Source: Metaphire vulgaris
Taxonomy: Eukaryota > Annelida > Clitellata > Crassiclitellata > Megascolecidae
NCBI GenBank assembly: GCA_018105865.1
Contig: CM030833.1
Location: 15,303,381-15,367,380, forward strand
Direction: 5' to 3'
DNA length: 64,000 bases
Within the stretch, counting starts at the first letter, position 1. Each line of letters begins with the position of its first letter. This document shows, in pieces, positions 12,662-42,175 of the stretch. The notes under the pieces are model-generated. The model was given only the letters and a program-made list of their open reading frames with translations, searched no databases and had not been told where the DNA came from. A program made the translations under genes and the position numbers.

Positions 12662-15600
12662 TATTATTATTATTATTATTATATTAATAATATATTGTAT
12701 TATATATTATTAATAATACTAGGTGTTTACCCGTCAAAATTGACGGGAGAGATTGGCTGTTTTACCACCCAATTTTGTGCAAATGCAATAGGATTTTGCG
12801 CAATTAATTTCCCTAACTCGCCGCCTTTTCCTTCAACCGAGTTAACGCCCATTCGCGTGAATTTTCTGAAACTTGATAGTCAACGTTAGCGTGATGATTT
12901 GGCAGTGTCGAACGACATGCAGTGCTTGATTCTCCTGTTTGCTGTGCTGCTTTTTCACTCCGACCAATTCTCATTCTCACTTTATTGTCGCAAACCTCGT
13001 GAACGCTATACTTTTTTGTTTTGCACGGACGGTTAGAAAGAGGAATAAAAAAGGCTAAACAACGGTGCAAACCTCATCTTCTTACCTCTTATATAGCCTA
13101 AGATGTAGCAAATTCAAAAAAGTAGGAAACTAAAATTAAAATATTTAATGGAACAGAAATCGATTTAGGAATTCAGTCATGATCCAGCAATAGCATCAAT
13201 GGGAATGGACATAATGCCTCCGCTGGATCATGTAATTTTGATCAGAATTCTCAGAATTCAAAACTTTCCCGAAATTCACCGAAAATAATTATGTTCAAAC
13301 ATTGGGGTCATCGGGTTGGAATTGATAGATCTTTATCAAATGTCAACCGATTTTCAAACTTTTTGGTTTACATTGTTCCTCTGACATCCCTTTACAACTT
13401 TGCCGCTGACCAAAGTGGGATTACCGCTAAAAATATTTTTCTAGGGGGCTATAAAAATATTTTGTGGGGAGAGGGTGATATTTTAGGCCGTAAAGTGGAC
13501 TCTACCTCCACATTTTTTTGTTTTGCACAGACGGATAGAAAGAGGAATAAACAATCTAAACTATGGTGCAAACCTCATCTTTTTAGCTCCTATATAGCCT
13601 GAGATATTGCAACTTTAAAACGTTACAGCAATCATTTCTGAAGAACGCTTTTCCAAAAATTAAATCCCCAGTACGGTGACGGCGTCTGAAAATTTAATCC
13701 CCACTTGAGAGGTTAAATTTTAAAAAATAGGTATTGAGGCTAGGAATGAATAAATATATATATAATAACGGGGGCGGGGCATTGGGAGAGGGAAGGGAGG
13801 TTTGGGAGGAGGAAAGTGGGTTGTACGGGTTTTCGGAGCAGCGTTGTGTAGGTTTGGGAACGAGGTTTGGGGCCGGTGGGGCCGGTGGGGTAGGGCGGAG
13901 CGGTGATGGGTTGGGGCCGGTGCGATTGGGAGAGGGATGGAGAGAGGTTCGGGGGTTGGGAGAGGGGTGGGGAAGGGAACGGAGGTTTGGAGCCTGTGGG
14001 GTAGGCGGGGCAGGTATGGGTTTGGGCCGGAGCGATTGGGAGAGGGATGGAGAGAGGGAAAAGGGATGGGGAGAGGGAAGGGGAAAGGGGGTTTGGGGCC
14101 GGGGCCGGAATGGGTTGGGACCGGGGCGATTGGGAGAGGGATGTCCTACCTTGACCTTTCCTCTTTTAATGTCTTCGTAGACAGAAGAAGATACCGTCGC
14201 ATCGGCAACCAATGAACATCCAGAATAGACTTGGACGACGCCACCTGCCGAACATCTCAGAGTAAAGCTTCCTGCGTCACTCGTCAGAAGTCCGAGCACC
14301 TGTCGTCTGATTCGCTTGGCTCGTGTAGTGTGCACAATTAGAGCTGAAGTAACAGTGAAAACGATAAGCCACCAAAAATCTATCAATCCTTTTGCTTCAT
14401 AAGACTGAACGCATCCTCAGTTTAATTCTATCAAAATTACATGGAGCTTTCTTTATTAGATAACTTGAGATTTTTTCTAGTGCTTTGTTAGCATTGTTAG
14501 CCTAATGCAGTTAAATCACGCTAACCCGTCCGTGTTATCTTAGCCTAAAGAAACCTATCTAATCTCATCCAGACTGAATGAGAGTCCCGAGGTAAACGTG
14601 GGTCTGTGTTAACCAATATCCTGCTAACGGGATTTTATTGCTGAACACTATTTCCTCTCCACCAACTTAAAAATACATTGTAGAAGCGGTTACACCGTTA
14701 CAAGAAAGTGACGATTACATAGTTGCTGGTCACTGGAAACGATTCTCAATGACGTCGTCTGCGATTGACGTGGTGTCACGTGACCCGCTCCCGTCGCCTC
14801 ATCGGACTTTCTGGAAAATTCCACAAGATTCAGCGAAGCGGACGGAAGACTGAAGTCCTCCGGTGAAAATCGGCCGCTAATGATGACATCTGTCGAAGCT
14901 GTACTCTGATCTATTGATCAAAATAACTATATCAATTCACCTTTCATCATCTGATATGGCGAAGGTGATCACGTGACCTGCAGACTCTTTCCGGAGCATT
15001 ATATTAAAAGTATGCAAAATTTTGCAGTGTGAACCTGAACAATTTAGGGCATAGAACTCAGGAGAAAAAGTCTAACGCGTTTTATTCTGTAAATAGACTT
15101 TGCGTCTCTGCTTCTCTCCGATTGCGACTCTCTCACACTTTCTATCTTTCTCTCTGTCTCTCCTTACCTCTTTCTTTCTCTGACTGTGTCTTTGTGTGTA
15201 TTTTAGTACTGGCATGAATGCTTGCTAAATAATCGTGTGCAGATTTGAAGCGCAGCATAAGCTTACAGTCCTCTAATGGACGACCAGTCTAACAGACGGA
15301 GTAACATTGTACTTGGCTAGACTGATTAGTTGGTAGATGGGTAACAAAGATAAATGGAATTTCACTGTTTAGTTTAAAAGGATGTTAGGCAGTGTTTTTA
15401 AAAATAATTCTAAATCACTTGAGCTCTGAATTTTGAAGCTTTTTGTTCACGCCCGTCAGGTGCAAGGGCATGAGAACGTCGGCAGAATGGAGAACAGCCT
15501 AGAAACAGCATCAAAAGCAGACGGCAGAGACCGACAAATGAAAAGGCGACCAATGTAACACTTAACATTCGGTCAAATGTTTTCCATTTCGACCGCGCTT

Positions 15601-18600
15601 CCCCTCATCCGATAAGCTACTTCGGTTCTCAGAAAAGGACGCGCAGAAAGCAAGAGACGCGAAGAATAGGAACACACAGGCGCTAAGCATAAGGCTTTTA
15701 TTGGCGCATACAGTGACTAAGCCTTTACAAGTTCAAAAGGCAAAAACGAATGTAGGAGAGAGAAAGACAGACAGATAGAAACCGACAGAGAGATGGCAAA
15801 TGTCGTGAATGATGAATTGCCCATAAATGAGCAATATTGCAACACATTTTTATCATGCGTTGGATTCAAAGTTGTACTTTGGAAGCCAAAATTACATGAA
15901 ACAGATATCCATATGCTTTCTTAGTTCAAGAGGAGTTTTCTGTTTAAGATTAAAACATGTTAGTTTAAGATTATATCATTTAAAATCTCGTGTCATTCGA
16001 GAGTTGAAGCGGAGCATTTTCTTTCATCGTCAGTAAGGGGCAAACACCCTTCGATACACACATATTCTCCGAAAACTAGCATTCCAATTCCAACACTTTA
16101 CAAAACCTAGCTATGCATTATCGTCATAACCAGATGGTGCCTTTTGCAAGCAGCCACGTACCGTAGGCTTCTTTGACTCTATTTCCAGCAATGCTTGAAA
16201 TTAAAAGCGGCCACTCTCACTATTATATATATATATATCCCGTTCTTCTAGTTCTCTTTTACTCAGTCTTTTGTGAGACGCATGTGAAAACAAACGGATA
16301 AGAAGGATCATAAGAGTTGGCTATAAAGAGCATGTAACAAACAAAGAAATCAGAGACAGGACGTAACAACCCTTCGTCAGTAACATCGTAAGAAAGAAAA
16401 GAATGGAATGGCTGGGACATATATTGCGAATGGAAAACGAAAGACTGCCAAAAATAGCATACTATCATAAACAGGAGGGTAAAAGAAGTCAAGGACGACA
16501 GAGAACAAGATGAACGGACTGCATAAGCAAAGACCTCAACACGGTGGGGCTCAAGCTGGAAGGGAAAACAACCGGAAGAAATAGGACGACTCTGGAGGAA
16601 CTGGCGAGCAACAGAGACAAGTGGAGAGAAATCGTTTCGGAATCAACGACTGGACACAGTCAAAGATGACAGAGAGAGAGAGAGAGAGTTTGTGATTTAG
16701 GCACTTATCCTTCCTTTTGACTACTTGTATTTAAATAAAATCTCGCTATTTCCAACATTATCGTAATTATCATTTTAAAGTTTCCGAAATGAGCATAGCA
16801 GGTATGAAAGAATAGATACGAAAGAAACTATAACGTTATTTTACCTCCATGCATACAGTATTTCATCACAAGCTGTAGGAACATGTTACACTTGCATTCT
16901 CTATTTCAATCTCCCTAAGACAGCGACAATTTGGACTTATTATGCTTTGTGCAAATCTTCTCTACAATACTTAGCATCGTTACTACCGGACCTTCGACTA
17001 GAACATCAGTGGCGCAAACGATTGAAATCTAAAATTATTTTCTAGATAGAGACGCTGAGTGTCAAGGAACAAGGGCGTTCCAAGAGAAAGGGGAGAAGGC
17101 GCATCTAGGGACAGGTACTTTGAAGCTACAGTATCATATGAGATGCAGATGCACTGGTTTCCTGATTCATTACAAAGAGGTAAACTAGTTGACCGATTTT
17201 CTCACGTCAGATTATGGTAATACGACGTCGGGACTTGTTTATTGATAGGTCTACTTTAATCTACCAGTAATGCTGTAGACGTGGGTGTGACCAATCGATC
17301 TGCCAATTAATTTACAGTAATATAGTATATTAACAATGGAATGCATTATATCGGTATTCCAATTAGGCGGTTGCGTGACGTGACTTATAGTAATGAAGCA
17401 TTGTAGATTTAATATTGATATCTCGCGTAAGTTATGTTTACAGTGTGCATAATTGTGTTTACAGTCAAGTCGTTATGACGCTCCATGTAACTTTACAGTT
17501 GTCGTTACGGCTACGGACAGGTAGTTGTATTTGAAGGAGAGATCATCGAAGAGAGTAATACACAATAGGTTCCATGCGTCAGCAATTGCCACATGTGGAT
17601 AAACTTTAATTAACGTAGTTGAGCTCTGTTTTTCGCTCAATTCAAAATACCAACAACACCTTTGACGGTACTAATTTAAAAGATAGTGATTAGCAAACTC
17701 TTCCGAGAGAGATGCCAATGTGCAGTCGGCACTAAATTATACATTAAGATGGAATGATGAATATGGAGTTGAATACCAGTTGTTATGGCCTTTCAGGAAT
17801 TTAATAGATTGAACTAGAAGGGGAAGTATAAGTGCCAGTTTGTAGAGCAAGAAGCTTTCTACAGCAACATTTCTCTTATCAGCAACCGCTATTACATGTA
17901 GGTCTAAATTGTCACTAAAATGAACTTGACCCTCAAATGATACGTCAATCAATAGAATTTCCTCAAGATTAATCATAGTTAACTTAATTGAAATGTCTTT
18001 TTACCCCTTTTAAGATGCCAACAACACTATTGACGGCACTAACTTAGCAGATAGTCATTGAAAAATTGTTACGAGACATGTTTTGTGCCGCCGGCATCTA
18101 ATTATGCCTTACGATGTAAAAATAAATACAAAGTTAAATATCAGTTGTTAAAAAAACTTTTAGTAACAGAATACAGTTGACTATGCGGATAAGTATAAGC
18201 ACGAGTGAGTGGAGCAAGGAGCTTCCTAGCAACGGGAAGATATTTCGCTCATCAGCAGTCGCTAATTACGTTCGACACATATTGTTAGTGCAGTGACATA
18301 GTTAACTTTCCAGAAAATTTCACAACTTATAAAAGTTGCCTCATTTGCTCAGACAAACTTTGACGTATTCTTACCACAGCCTTCGTTCGTTATGCAATCT
18401 GAGGCCTGAATCGTAGATTTCAAGATTTGTAATTAATTTTGAATCACAATTTTATTCATCCATCCTTCGACTGCCGAATTTCTAGAAAAACCTGTTGCGT
18501 GCAATACTTGTATTTTGCTAGTAGAAAATTTTAAAAATATTGGCGATAATGAAATTTCTTGAATACGCAGGGGTATATTGGGGTACTATAATATGCGGAG

Positions 18601-18692
18601 TTGCGATCGCACTCACCTTTATCGGCGCCAGAATTGAAGGCAATTGCGTCAGAAATGACGATGATGAAGATGGAGAGGATAAGGCGATGCAT
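1..18692 (-). CDS. Thrombospondin copy A (COMP/TSP-3/4/5-like), C-terminus beyond window
   Basis: Tandem paralogue of the complete gene to its right, same strand. Exons (high to low): 18692-18617, 14343-14150, 11596-11407, 11267-11176, 11049-10830, 8786-8571, 8279-8034, 6406-5916, 5766-5626, 5478-5404, 2793-2581, 2303-2199, 1902-1795, 929-752, 602-484, 273-221, 80-1 (cut by the window edge). All junctions are GT-AG and phase-consistent, and every exon is open, so nothing marks it as a pseudogene. About 932 residues are visible: signal peptide, N-module, linker, RGD, coiled coil with CxxC, eleven EGF-like domains and most type 3 repeats. It keeps an EGF domain missing from copy B and has a glycine-rich insert in the eighth exon. 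The remaining type 3 repeats and the C-terminal domain should lie left of position 1. Confidence 0.92.
221..273 (-). CDS. TSP copy A exon 16: type 3 repeat (short)
   Basis: A 53-base exon, [17 protein letters not shown]. Donor GTGAGA in phase 2 joins the next exon to restore DTDKDG. Conserved in copy B at 25257-25309. Confidence 0.88.
484..602 (-). CDS. TSP copy A exon 15: type 3 repeat
   Basis: [20 protein letters not shown] to NPDQ. Phase 1 to 0. The acceptor is preceded by a T-rich tract. Confidence 0.92.
752..929 (-). CDS. TSP copy A exon 14: type 3 repeats, contains RGD
   Basis: [17 protein letters not shown] onward to CDPDMDNDG, with two DNCP motifs. It includes [11 protein letters not shown], an RGD; copy B has KGD here. 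Phase 0 to 1. Confidence 0.93.
930..1794. other. Copy A intron 13 with copy-specific GC-rich insert
   Basis: About 1000-1530 has no match in the same intron of copy B (25998-26589). On the minus strand it has two adjacent open stretches (1479-1276 and 1279-1067) that I cannot identify. The rest aligns with copy B. Confidence 0.5.
1795..1902 (-). CDS. TSP copy A exon 13: type 3 repeat
   Basis: 36 codons, [20 protein letters not shown] to NIQ. It has the DxDxDGxxD calcium-binding pattern with the paired cysteines of type 3 repeats. Confidence 0.93.
2199..2303 (-). CDS. TSP copy A exon 12: last EGF end, entry to type 3 repeats
   Basis: 35 codons, [20 protein letters not shown] to [16 protein letters not shown] is the family hallmark at the EGF to type 3 junction. 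Donor GTAAGT. Confidence 0.93.
2581..2793 (-). CDS. TSP copy A exon 11: EGF end and start of last EGF
   Basis: Begins [20 protein letters not shown], the conserved TSP EGF continuation. A Pro/Gly/Val spacer follows, then [15 protein letters not shown] to SCE. Phase 0 to 0. It is one codon shorter than the same exon in copy B. Confidence 0.93.
2888..2990. repeat. CT-rich simple repeat
   Basis: Imperfect CTCTCT/CTTT run in copy A intron 10. Confidence 0.85.
3036..3200 (+). repeat. tRNA-derived SINE fragment in copy A intron 10
   Basis: tRNA-like head with A-box region TAGTGGTTAGATAGTTGG and a degenerate B-box GAAGTTCAAGTTTCGA, then an unrelated body. A related head sits at 28890-28990 in the same intron of copy B, so the insertion predates the duplication. 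Confidence 0.6.
3442..3674. mobile_element. MITE with 22-base perfect inverted ends
   Basis: GCTATAGCCATGGGCGCCCG at 3442 and its exact complement ending at 3674. The inside is AT-rich with a repeated TTTTGCCCCTCCTGGAAAAA unit. The target duplication is unclear; TA is possible because the ends overlap a palindrome. Superfamily not assigned. Confidence 0.75.
4290..4846. mobile_element. hAT-like element with AACGATTAATCG ends
   Basis: The left end TACAGATGCAACGATTAATC and the right region TTCGATTAATCGATTAAT are the type of terminal repeat seen in BED-finger hAT elements. The right terminus is eroded into an ATT repeat. No transposase is visible. Confidence 0.6.
5404..5478 (-). CDS. TSP copy A exon 10: EGF linker and start of next EGF
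   Basis: A 25-codon exon, [15 protein letters not shown] to SICTNTP, with the calcium-binding EGF entry motif DLDEC. Phase 0 to 0, donor GTGAGA. Confidence 0.92.
5626..5766 (-). CDS. TSP copy A exon 9: EGF with VSGVGLDDA signature
   Basis: Encodes [13 protein letters not shown] to [19 protein letters not shown]. This long-loop EGF matches the second EGF of group B thrombospondins, which carries a VSGVGID-like loop. Phase 0 to 0. Confidence 0.93.
5916..6406 (-). CDS. TSP copy A exon 8: EGF domains 5 (end) to 8, with poly-Gly linker
   Basis: Encodes the end of one EGF, three more EGF domains and the conserved exit CIDINE. Between KPVDN and VICGG is a 25-residue glycine-rich insert ending in 13 glycines, coded by a GCC-type repeat on the plus strand. 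Copy B has one residue there. Donor GTAAGT, phase 0. Confidence 0.94.
6047..6120. repeat. GCC microsatellite inside coding exon
   Basis: A GCC run with CGTTGCC interruptions, read on the minus strand as glycine codons in TSP copy A. Confidence 0.9.
6735..7865. repeat. Tandem duplication of a ~550-base unit in copy A intron 7
   Basis: Unit 1 (about 6743-7311) and unit 2 (about 7312-7865) run in the same order from AGAAAGATGCTCGC to GATCTTAATATTATAGA. Sub-repeats such as GTACGTTAAAAT and CAACGCATCGCGACGTAAGG recur within each unit. The same intron in copy B (30168-30611) lacks it. Confidence 0.85.
7909..7971. repeat. TTC simple repeat
   Basis: Nearly pure TTC run about 60 bases from an exon boundary in copy A. 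Confidence 0.9.
8034..8279 (-). CDS. TSP copy A exon 7: EGF domains 3 (end), 4, 5 (start)
   Basis: Reads [11 protein letters not shown], then [12 protein letters not shown] through DGTRDGC, then [12 protein letters not shown] to GPCPPG. Donor GTAAGT. Phase 1 to 1, so the exon could be gained or lost without breaking the frame. Confidence 0.94.
8571..8786 (-). CDS. TSP copy A exon 6: EGF domain 2 and half of EGF 3
   Basis: Encodes [15 protein letters not shown] through GPNGC, then the first part of the next EGF up to GPCPPG. As in the following exons, the intron cuts the EGF domain between its fifth and sixth cysteines. Phase 1 to 1. Confidence 0.92.
8902..9088. mobile_element. hAT-like MITE, exact 8-base target duplication
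   Basis: Ends CAGGGCGCGATTTGT and ACAAATCGCACCCTG are inverted. CAAATAAG is duplicated exactly at 8894-8901 and 9089-9096. The inside is a run of CCCCAC-type repeats. The matching intron of copy B is only 161 bases long. Confidence 0.88.
10274..10332. repeat. AT dinucleotide repeat
   Basis: Long TA run in copy A intron 5. Confidence 0.95.
10456..10599. repeat. CT, CA and TA repeats in series
   Basis: CT run 10456-10500, CA run 10500-10519, TA run 10557-10599. Confidence 0.93.
10830..11049 (-). CDS. TSP copy A exon 5: coiled-coil end, CxxC, EGF domain 1
   Basis: Starts [19 protein letters not shown], the helix end and the cysteine pair that would cross-link subunits. It then holds a full six-cysteine EGF domain from [12 protein letters not shown] to GFSGDGIHC and a short tail with two more cysteines. 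Phase 0 to 1. The donor GTCGGA is weak. Copy B's matching exon lacks the EGF domain. Confidence 0.85.
11176..11267 (-). CDS. TSP copy A exon 4: RGD and coiled-coil start
   Basis: Encodes [20 protein letters not shown] and onward to EVQSQ. Leucine, valine and isoleucine fall in a regular 3-4 heptad spacing, as in the TSP oligomerisation helix. An RGD lies directly before the helix. Phase 1 to 0. Confidence 0.88.
11407..11596 (-). CDS. TSP copy A exon 3: basic linker
   Basis: Acceptor TTGCAG, donor at AGAG/GTCAAA, phase 0 to 1. Encodes a Ser/Lys/Pro-rich linker with one cysteine ([12 protein letters not shown]). No domain recognised. The same exon is present in copy B with few changes, which supports it being coding. 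Confidence 0.82.
11697..12189. mobile_element. MITE (CAGTGTTTATTCTAG ends) with nested retroelement
   Basis: The inverted ends CTGTGTTTATTCTAG and CTAGAATAAACACTG enclose it. AACATCGAT is duplicated at 11688-11696 and 12190-12198. The same family as 22738-22918. Copy B has an unoccupied site near 32690-32700. A retrotransposon tail (11807-12109) sits inside. Confidence 0.85.
11807..12109 (+). mobile_element. Non-LTR retrotransposon 3' end fragment
   Basis: Encodes a C-terminal tail including [10 protein letters not shown] and NRNLKTHLF, the closing motif of many reverse-transcriptase polyproteins, with stop TAA at 12045. It ends in an AATA tail. A second copy is at 61480-61775. Confidence 0.8.
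12226..12312. repeat. GAT/GAC/GAG triplet repeat
   Basis: Imperfect triplet run in copy A intron 2. Confidence 0.9.
12604..12690. repeat. AAT triplet repeat
   Basis: AAT turning to ATT. It follows the same unique sequence that precedes the AAT repeat at 34288 in copy B, so this is an orthologous microsatellite. Confidence 0.93.
12720..13690. other. Copy A intron 2 segment absent from copy B
   Basis: Holds a diverged direct repeat: TTTTGTTTTGCACGGACGG near 13013 and TTTTGTTTTGCACAGACGG near 13515, each followed by a related ~100-base stretch. No coding signal found. Confidence 0.5.
13765..14145. repeat. G-rich purine repeat ending next to the exon 2 donor
   Basis: Irregular GGGAGAGGGATGG and GGGGCCGG units, purine on the plus strand. 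It stops a few bases from the donor of copy A exon 2. Confidence 0.85.
14150..14343 (-). CDS. TSP copy A exon 2: N-terminal module
   Basis: Follows a pyrimidine-rich acceptor ending TTCAG. Encodes a basic stretch RAKRIRRQ (possible proprotein-convertase site, inference) and a two-cysteine module around [21 protein letters not shown] do not recognise this module; it is far shorter than the roughly 200-residue TSP N-domain. The donor GTAGGA is phase 0. An upstream open frame exists, but in copy B the same frame has a stop, which supports the acceptor chosen here. Confidence 0.85.
14708..14935. promoter_or_regulatory. Conserved non-coding block in intron 1, copy A
   Basis: Closely matches 35009-35226 although most of intron 1 has diverged. 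CpG-rich, with palindromic GTGTCACGTGAC and a TGACGT half-site (E-box and CRE-like). No coding exon was found in it on the minus strand. It could be an enhancer or internal promoter (inference). Confidence 0.4.
16391..16669 (+). pseudogene. Retrotransposon reverse transcriptase C-terminal remnant
   Basis: 93 codons with [20 protein letters not shown] and then [11 protein letters not shown], the conserved end of RTE/L2-type reverse transcriptases. It is broken by one internal TGA where a tryptophan is usual ([15 protein letters not shown]). It has no counterpart at the same place in copy B. Confidence 0.75.
17636..18285. repeat. Diverged direct repeat within intron 1
   Basis: Two ~320-base units in the same order: ACAACACCTTTGACGG at 17651 and ACAACACTATTGACGG at 18020, each ending in a similar ATCAGCAxxCGCTA segment. 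Copy B has a single unit at about 38270-38620. Confidence 0.65.
18617..18692 (-). CDS. TSP copy A exon 1: signal peptide
   Basis: The ATG at 18692 opens [18 protein letters not shown], a hydrophobic signal peptide with an A-I-A cleavage motif. The exon ends in a strong GTGAGT donor, phase 1. It is identical to exon 1 of copy B. Its phase joins exactly to the acceptor at 14343, 4.3 kb downstream. Confidence 0.88.
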
Positions 18693-19075
18693 CCTCAATT
18701 GACTTCAATTTAATATATGTCGTTTATGAACTCACTCGACGTTGCAATGTCAGTGTGTCAGATTCATCTGCACACTGCAATGACACGCGAGTGCACACAA
18801 ACACGCACGCTAGCGATCACGTTGAAGGAGTCTAGAAGATTGGAAGAACTCAAACTTTTCTTATCAAATGCAGCCGAGCATTCGTCTGGCTATTAACTCT
18901 AGCGCTGTCTCAACAAAATGAGAAGAGAATTTGAAAGTCTTCTAAGTTGAACGCACTGTCTCTGCGCCGATCAGCAGACGCCAACTGACGCTGAAGTCTC
19001 CGCATCAGTTCAGCCTCAGCAGCCGAGTCGACCTCGTGACCGACCTAGAAACTTTCATGATCGTTTGACCGATTT
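18693..19075 (-). promoter_or_regulatory. 5' flank of TSP copy A (5' UTR and/or proximal promoter)
   Basis: About 380 bases directly upstream of the ATG, matching 41792-42175 with about five substitutions by eye. The similarity ends abruptly near 19075. There is no clear TATA box at a useful distance; an AT-rich ATATATTAAAT lies about 20-30 bases before the ATG. The transcription start is not visible. Confidence 0.6.
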
Positions 19076-19429
19076 ATTAAGAGACCTTGGAGCCTTAACT
19101 TTTATCCGCCTGAAGGATTATTAGCAGAAAATGTTATTTTGTCCAGGAGTGTCCAATCTTTTTCGTATGTAGAGCCACATGTAGGTGAACTGCTTGACTT
19201 GTTTCAAAGGTGCCCCATCTATAGCAATAGAGAAGTTTTTTGGTTGGTTTGCTATGTGTTGTCGTAAGAAGGATAGTGTCCAATTAATGCAAAACCTGTA
19301 TTTACCGCGCCATATAAGAACTCGCATATATCGACATCATAAAGTCCTTCCCGAGCTCATAGGGGATAGGCAAACCTCGGGTTTCCTGAATCGACGCTGA
19401 TCTCCGTTTCAAGGCCCTAAGCGAGGCGA

Positions 19430-19640
19430 TTGGTGCAGATTACACGGTACAGGGCCAGTGTTCTCATGCAGTGCGCCTAAGCAGATTAAAGGGATTAATC
19501 CGCTACACAGTTGCCACCGCCATGTAAAGAGTGAAGCCTTAGTGGATCTTAGAGGCTCCAACAGGACTTGAACATCGTTCATTCAGCGTGCACCTCCATG
19601 GTGTAACCACTTCTGCCATCTTCCTCCTCCGCCATCAGAC
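19430..19640 (-). repeat. tRNA-derived SINE
   Basis: Read on the minus strand: GAAGTGGTTACACCATGG (A-box region), then TGTTCAAGTCCTG (B-box match), then an unrelated body. It is followed by no long A tail, and the ends are not exact. Confidence 0.6.
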
Positions 19641-21347
19641 GGATATGTCAAGCTTCAACTAGGGGGGCTTGAGCCAGCGTCGTAAGCTTCATAACGGGGT
19701 CTAAAAAATTTTGAGGATAATACTGAATTCATATCTTCAGATTTCGAGCATTTCTTCAGATTGACAACGGCACCATTTGAATTCACCCTCCCCAACTAAT
19801 AAACTGCTTCCATCGCTCCTGCGCGAATCTCACGATCAGTACAGGGGCTACGCCAATAGCCACCAGTTTCGGGAGCGAGGTATGGGCGAAGCCCCATCTG
19901 CCCAAATTTGTAATACTAGATTCAAGTACAGTATTGTACTTTGGAGTAAATTTGCATACTTTAATGACAGCTCGCACGCCATCACAATACCGACCCAATC
20001 AAATAAAATTCCTAATGATTCTGCAAGACTTGTCCAACTACAGTAGTCTTGGCCTCATCAGAGGAAGACCCAACTATTGCTCCTCTTGTGACTGTGTTAA
20101 TGGACATCAAGACAGACACGTACGTGCATCCCATTTATTCCAACTGTTGAGTTTGGGAGGCTCGTCGTGAGCTCCCATAGTGGGGTCTGTGACTAAGCCT
20201 CGGCTGTAGACGTTTTGAACAATATTGGAGTTAGACTTGACTTTGGCGCATATTTTAAGGATATTAATTGTGATTTATTATTGAGTGTCAAAGGTTGAAT
20301 TACAAGTAATGTCTATATCGATTATGTCGATAATTAATCACTCCACCACCTCACCGAATAGAATTTCTCATAAGTTTTGCACAAATGGTCTTAGGCTGAA
20401 TATGGTCCCTCGTGCCCCATCGCAGCTACGCTAGTGATGTGAGACTAAGGCGAAAGAGAAAAGTGCGGCATTTGCAACCTCTCACGTCACTGCTCAGGAG
20501 CCTATTCCGTCATATAAACAGGAGGCTAAACGTATGACCATTAATTATATTAAATATCATTATCGCATTAGTACTATATTTATTCTTTGACGATCATTTA
20601 ACAAACAAAAATCCATCTAGTATATACTACGGCGACATCTTTTGTCAATTTTCTAACCGATTACTGTTTTCATAGAAATATAACTTCTTGTCATTTGAGG
20701 GAAATGAATTCTTCATAAATAACTATTAATTGCTGCAGCTCTTGTGCAGCAAAGTCTGAATTGTCAAAAGCGGCCAAAGATCTTTCTTTCACGGGCAGAT
20801 GTCAAAATTTACGAGACTATCTGACACAAAACCACTGCTTCATTTAACGTTCATCAACTCTGGTGACTTTCCAATCATCTGATATTTCATCTGAAAAGAG
20901 ACGGAAAACATCAAAAATCCGTATCTCATAAAAGATTTACACAGATGGTTTTAATTAGTACTAGAAAATTTAATCTGAATTGAAATTTCTTAATTTTCAC
21001 CATTTAATGTCTAAATAAATTATTGTCATTTAGTTTTTTGTTTCATCATGCACTGCCACGGACAAGGAGATTGACTAGACGAATTTTTACTTGACAAAAC
21101 GCTTAAAATAAGTTCTTCCTGTTAATACTGCTTTCCTTAGAGCTGAAGAAAATGACAGGACATTATTCTGCATTCCATAAAATGAATTGCCGTCTGTCAA
21201 GTTTCTAAACTGCAATTATCATCAAATACTTACATGTGAATTCTGATAACTTCTGTCGGGCCATCTCTAGATCAATTCTATAGCTATCTTTCTTTAAAAT
21301 AACTGTGAGCTAAACACTATTGTCTACACAAAGGACGTGGTATAGTA

Positions 21348-21353
21348 TTTATT
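21348..21353 (-). promoter_or_regulatory. Possible polyadenylation signal AATAAA of copy B
   Basis: AATAAA on the minus strand begins only two bases after the stop codon. It would imply a very short 3' UTR, so a later site may be the one used. Confidence 0.3.
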
Positions 21354-21355
21354 TG

Positions 21356-41791
<20,436 letters not shown>

Positions 41792-42175
41792 CCTCAATTG
41801 ACTTCAATTTAATATATGTCGTTTATGAACTCACTCGACGTTGCAATGTCAATGTGTCAGATTCATCTGCACACTGCAATGACACGCGAGTGCACACAAA
41901 TACGCACGCTAGCGATCACGTTGAAGGAGTCTAGAAGATTGGAAGAACTCAAACTTTTCTTATCAAATGCAGCCGAGCATTCGTCTGGCTATTAACTCTA
42001 GCGCCGTCTCAACAAAATGAGAAGAGAATTTGAAAGTCTTCTAAGTTGAACGCACTGTCTCTGCGCCGATCAGCAGACGCCAACTGACGCTGAAGTCTCC
42101 GCATCAGTTCAGCTTCAGCAGCCGAGTCGACCTCGTGACCGACCTAGAAACTTTCATGATCGTTTAACCGACCTG
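41792..42175 (-). promoter_or_regulatory. 5' flank of TSP copy B (5' UTR and/or proximal promoter)
   Basis: Near-identical partner of 18693-19075. Similarity stops near 42175, marking the duplication edge. Beyond it come unrelated sequence and a CT repeat. Confidence 0.6.

Larger units (their letters stand above)
14344..18616. other. TSP copy A intron 1
   Basis: 4.3 kb between signal-peptide exon and exon 2. Much of it aligns with copy B intron 1. It holds the conserved block 14708-14935, a reverse-transcriptase remnant (16391-16669) and a direct repeat (17636-18285). No further exon recognised. Confidence 0.7.
19076..21355. other. Intergenic region between TSP copies
   Basis: 2.3 kb between the 5' flank of copy A and the stop codon of copy B. 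It contains a SINE (19430-19640). Two short similar segments end in GGGGTCT (19657-19703 and 20152-20190). No convincing exon on either strand. Confidence 0.6.

Noticed and set aside
13694..14180. 148-230 codon frames around TSP copy A exon 2
   Set aside because: The plus-strand frame and the extension of the minus-strand frame past 14150 come from the G-rich repeat in the intron. Only 14343-14150 is supported as coding.
14344..14386. Upstream extension of exon 2 to a TTG start with a hydrophobic stretch resembling a signal peptide
   Set aside because: No ATG lies in frame before a stop, copy B has a TGA in the same frame, and a good acceptor plus a separate signal-peptide exon in matching phase explain the data better.
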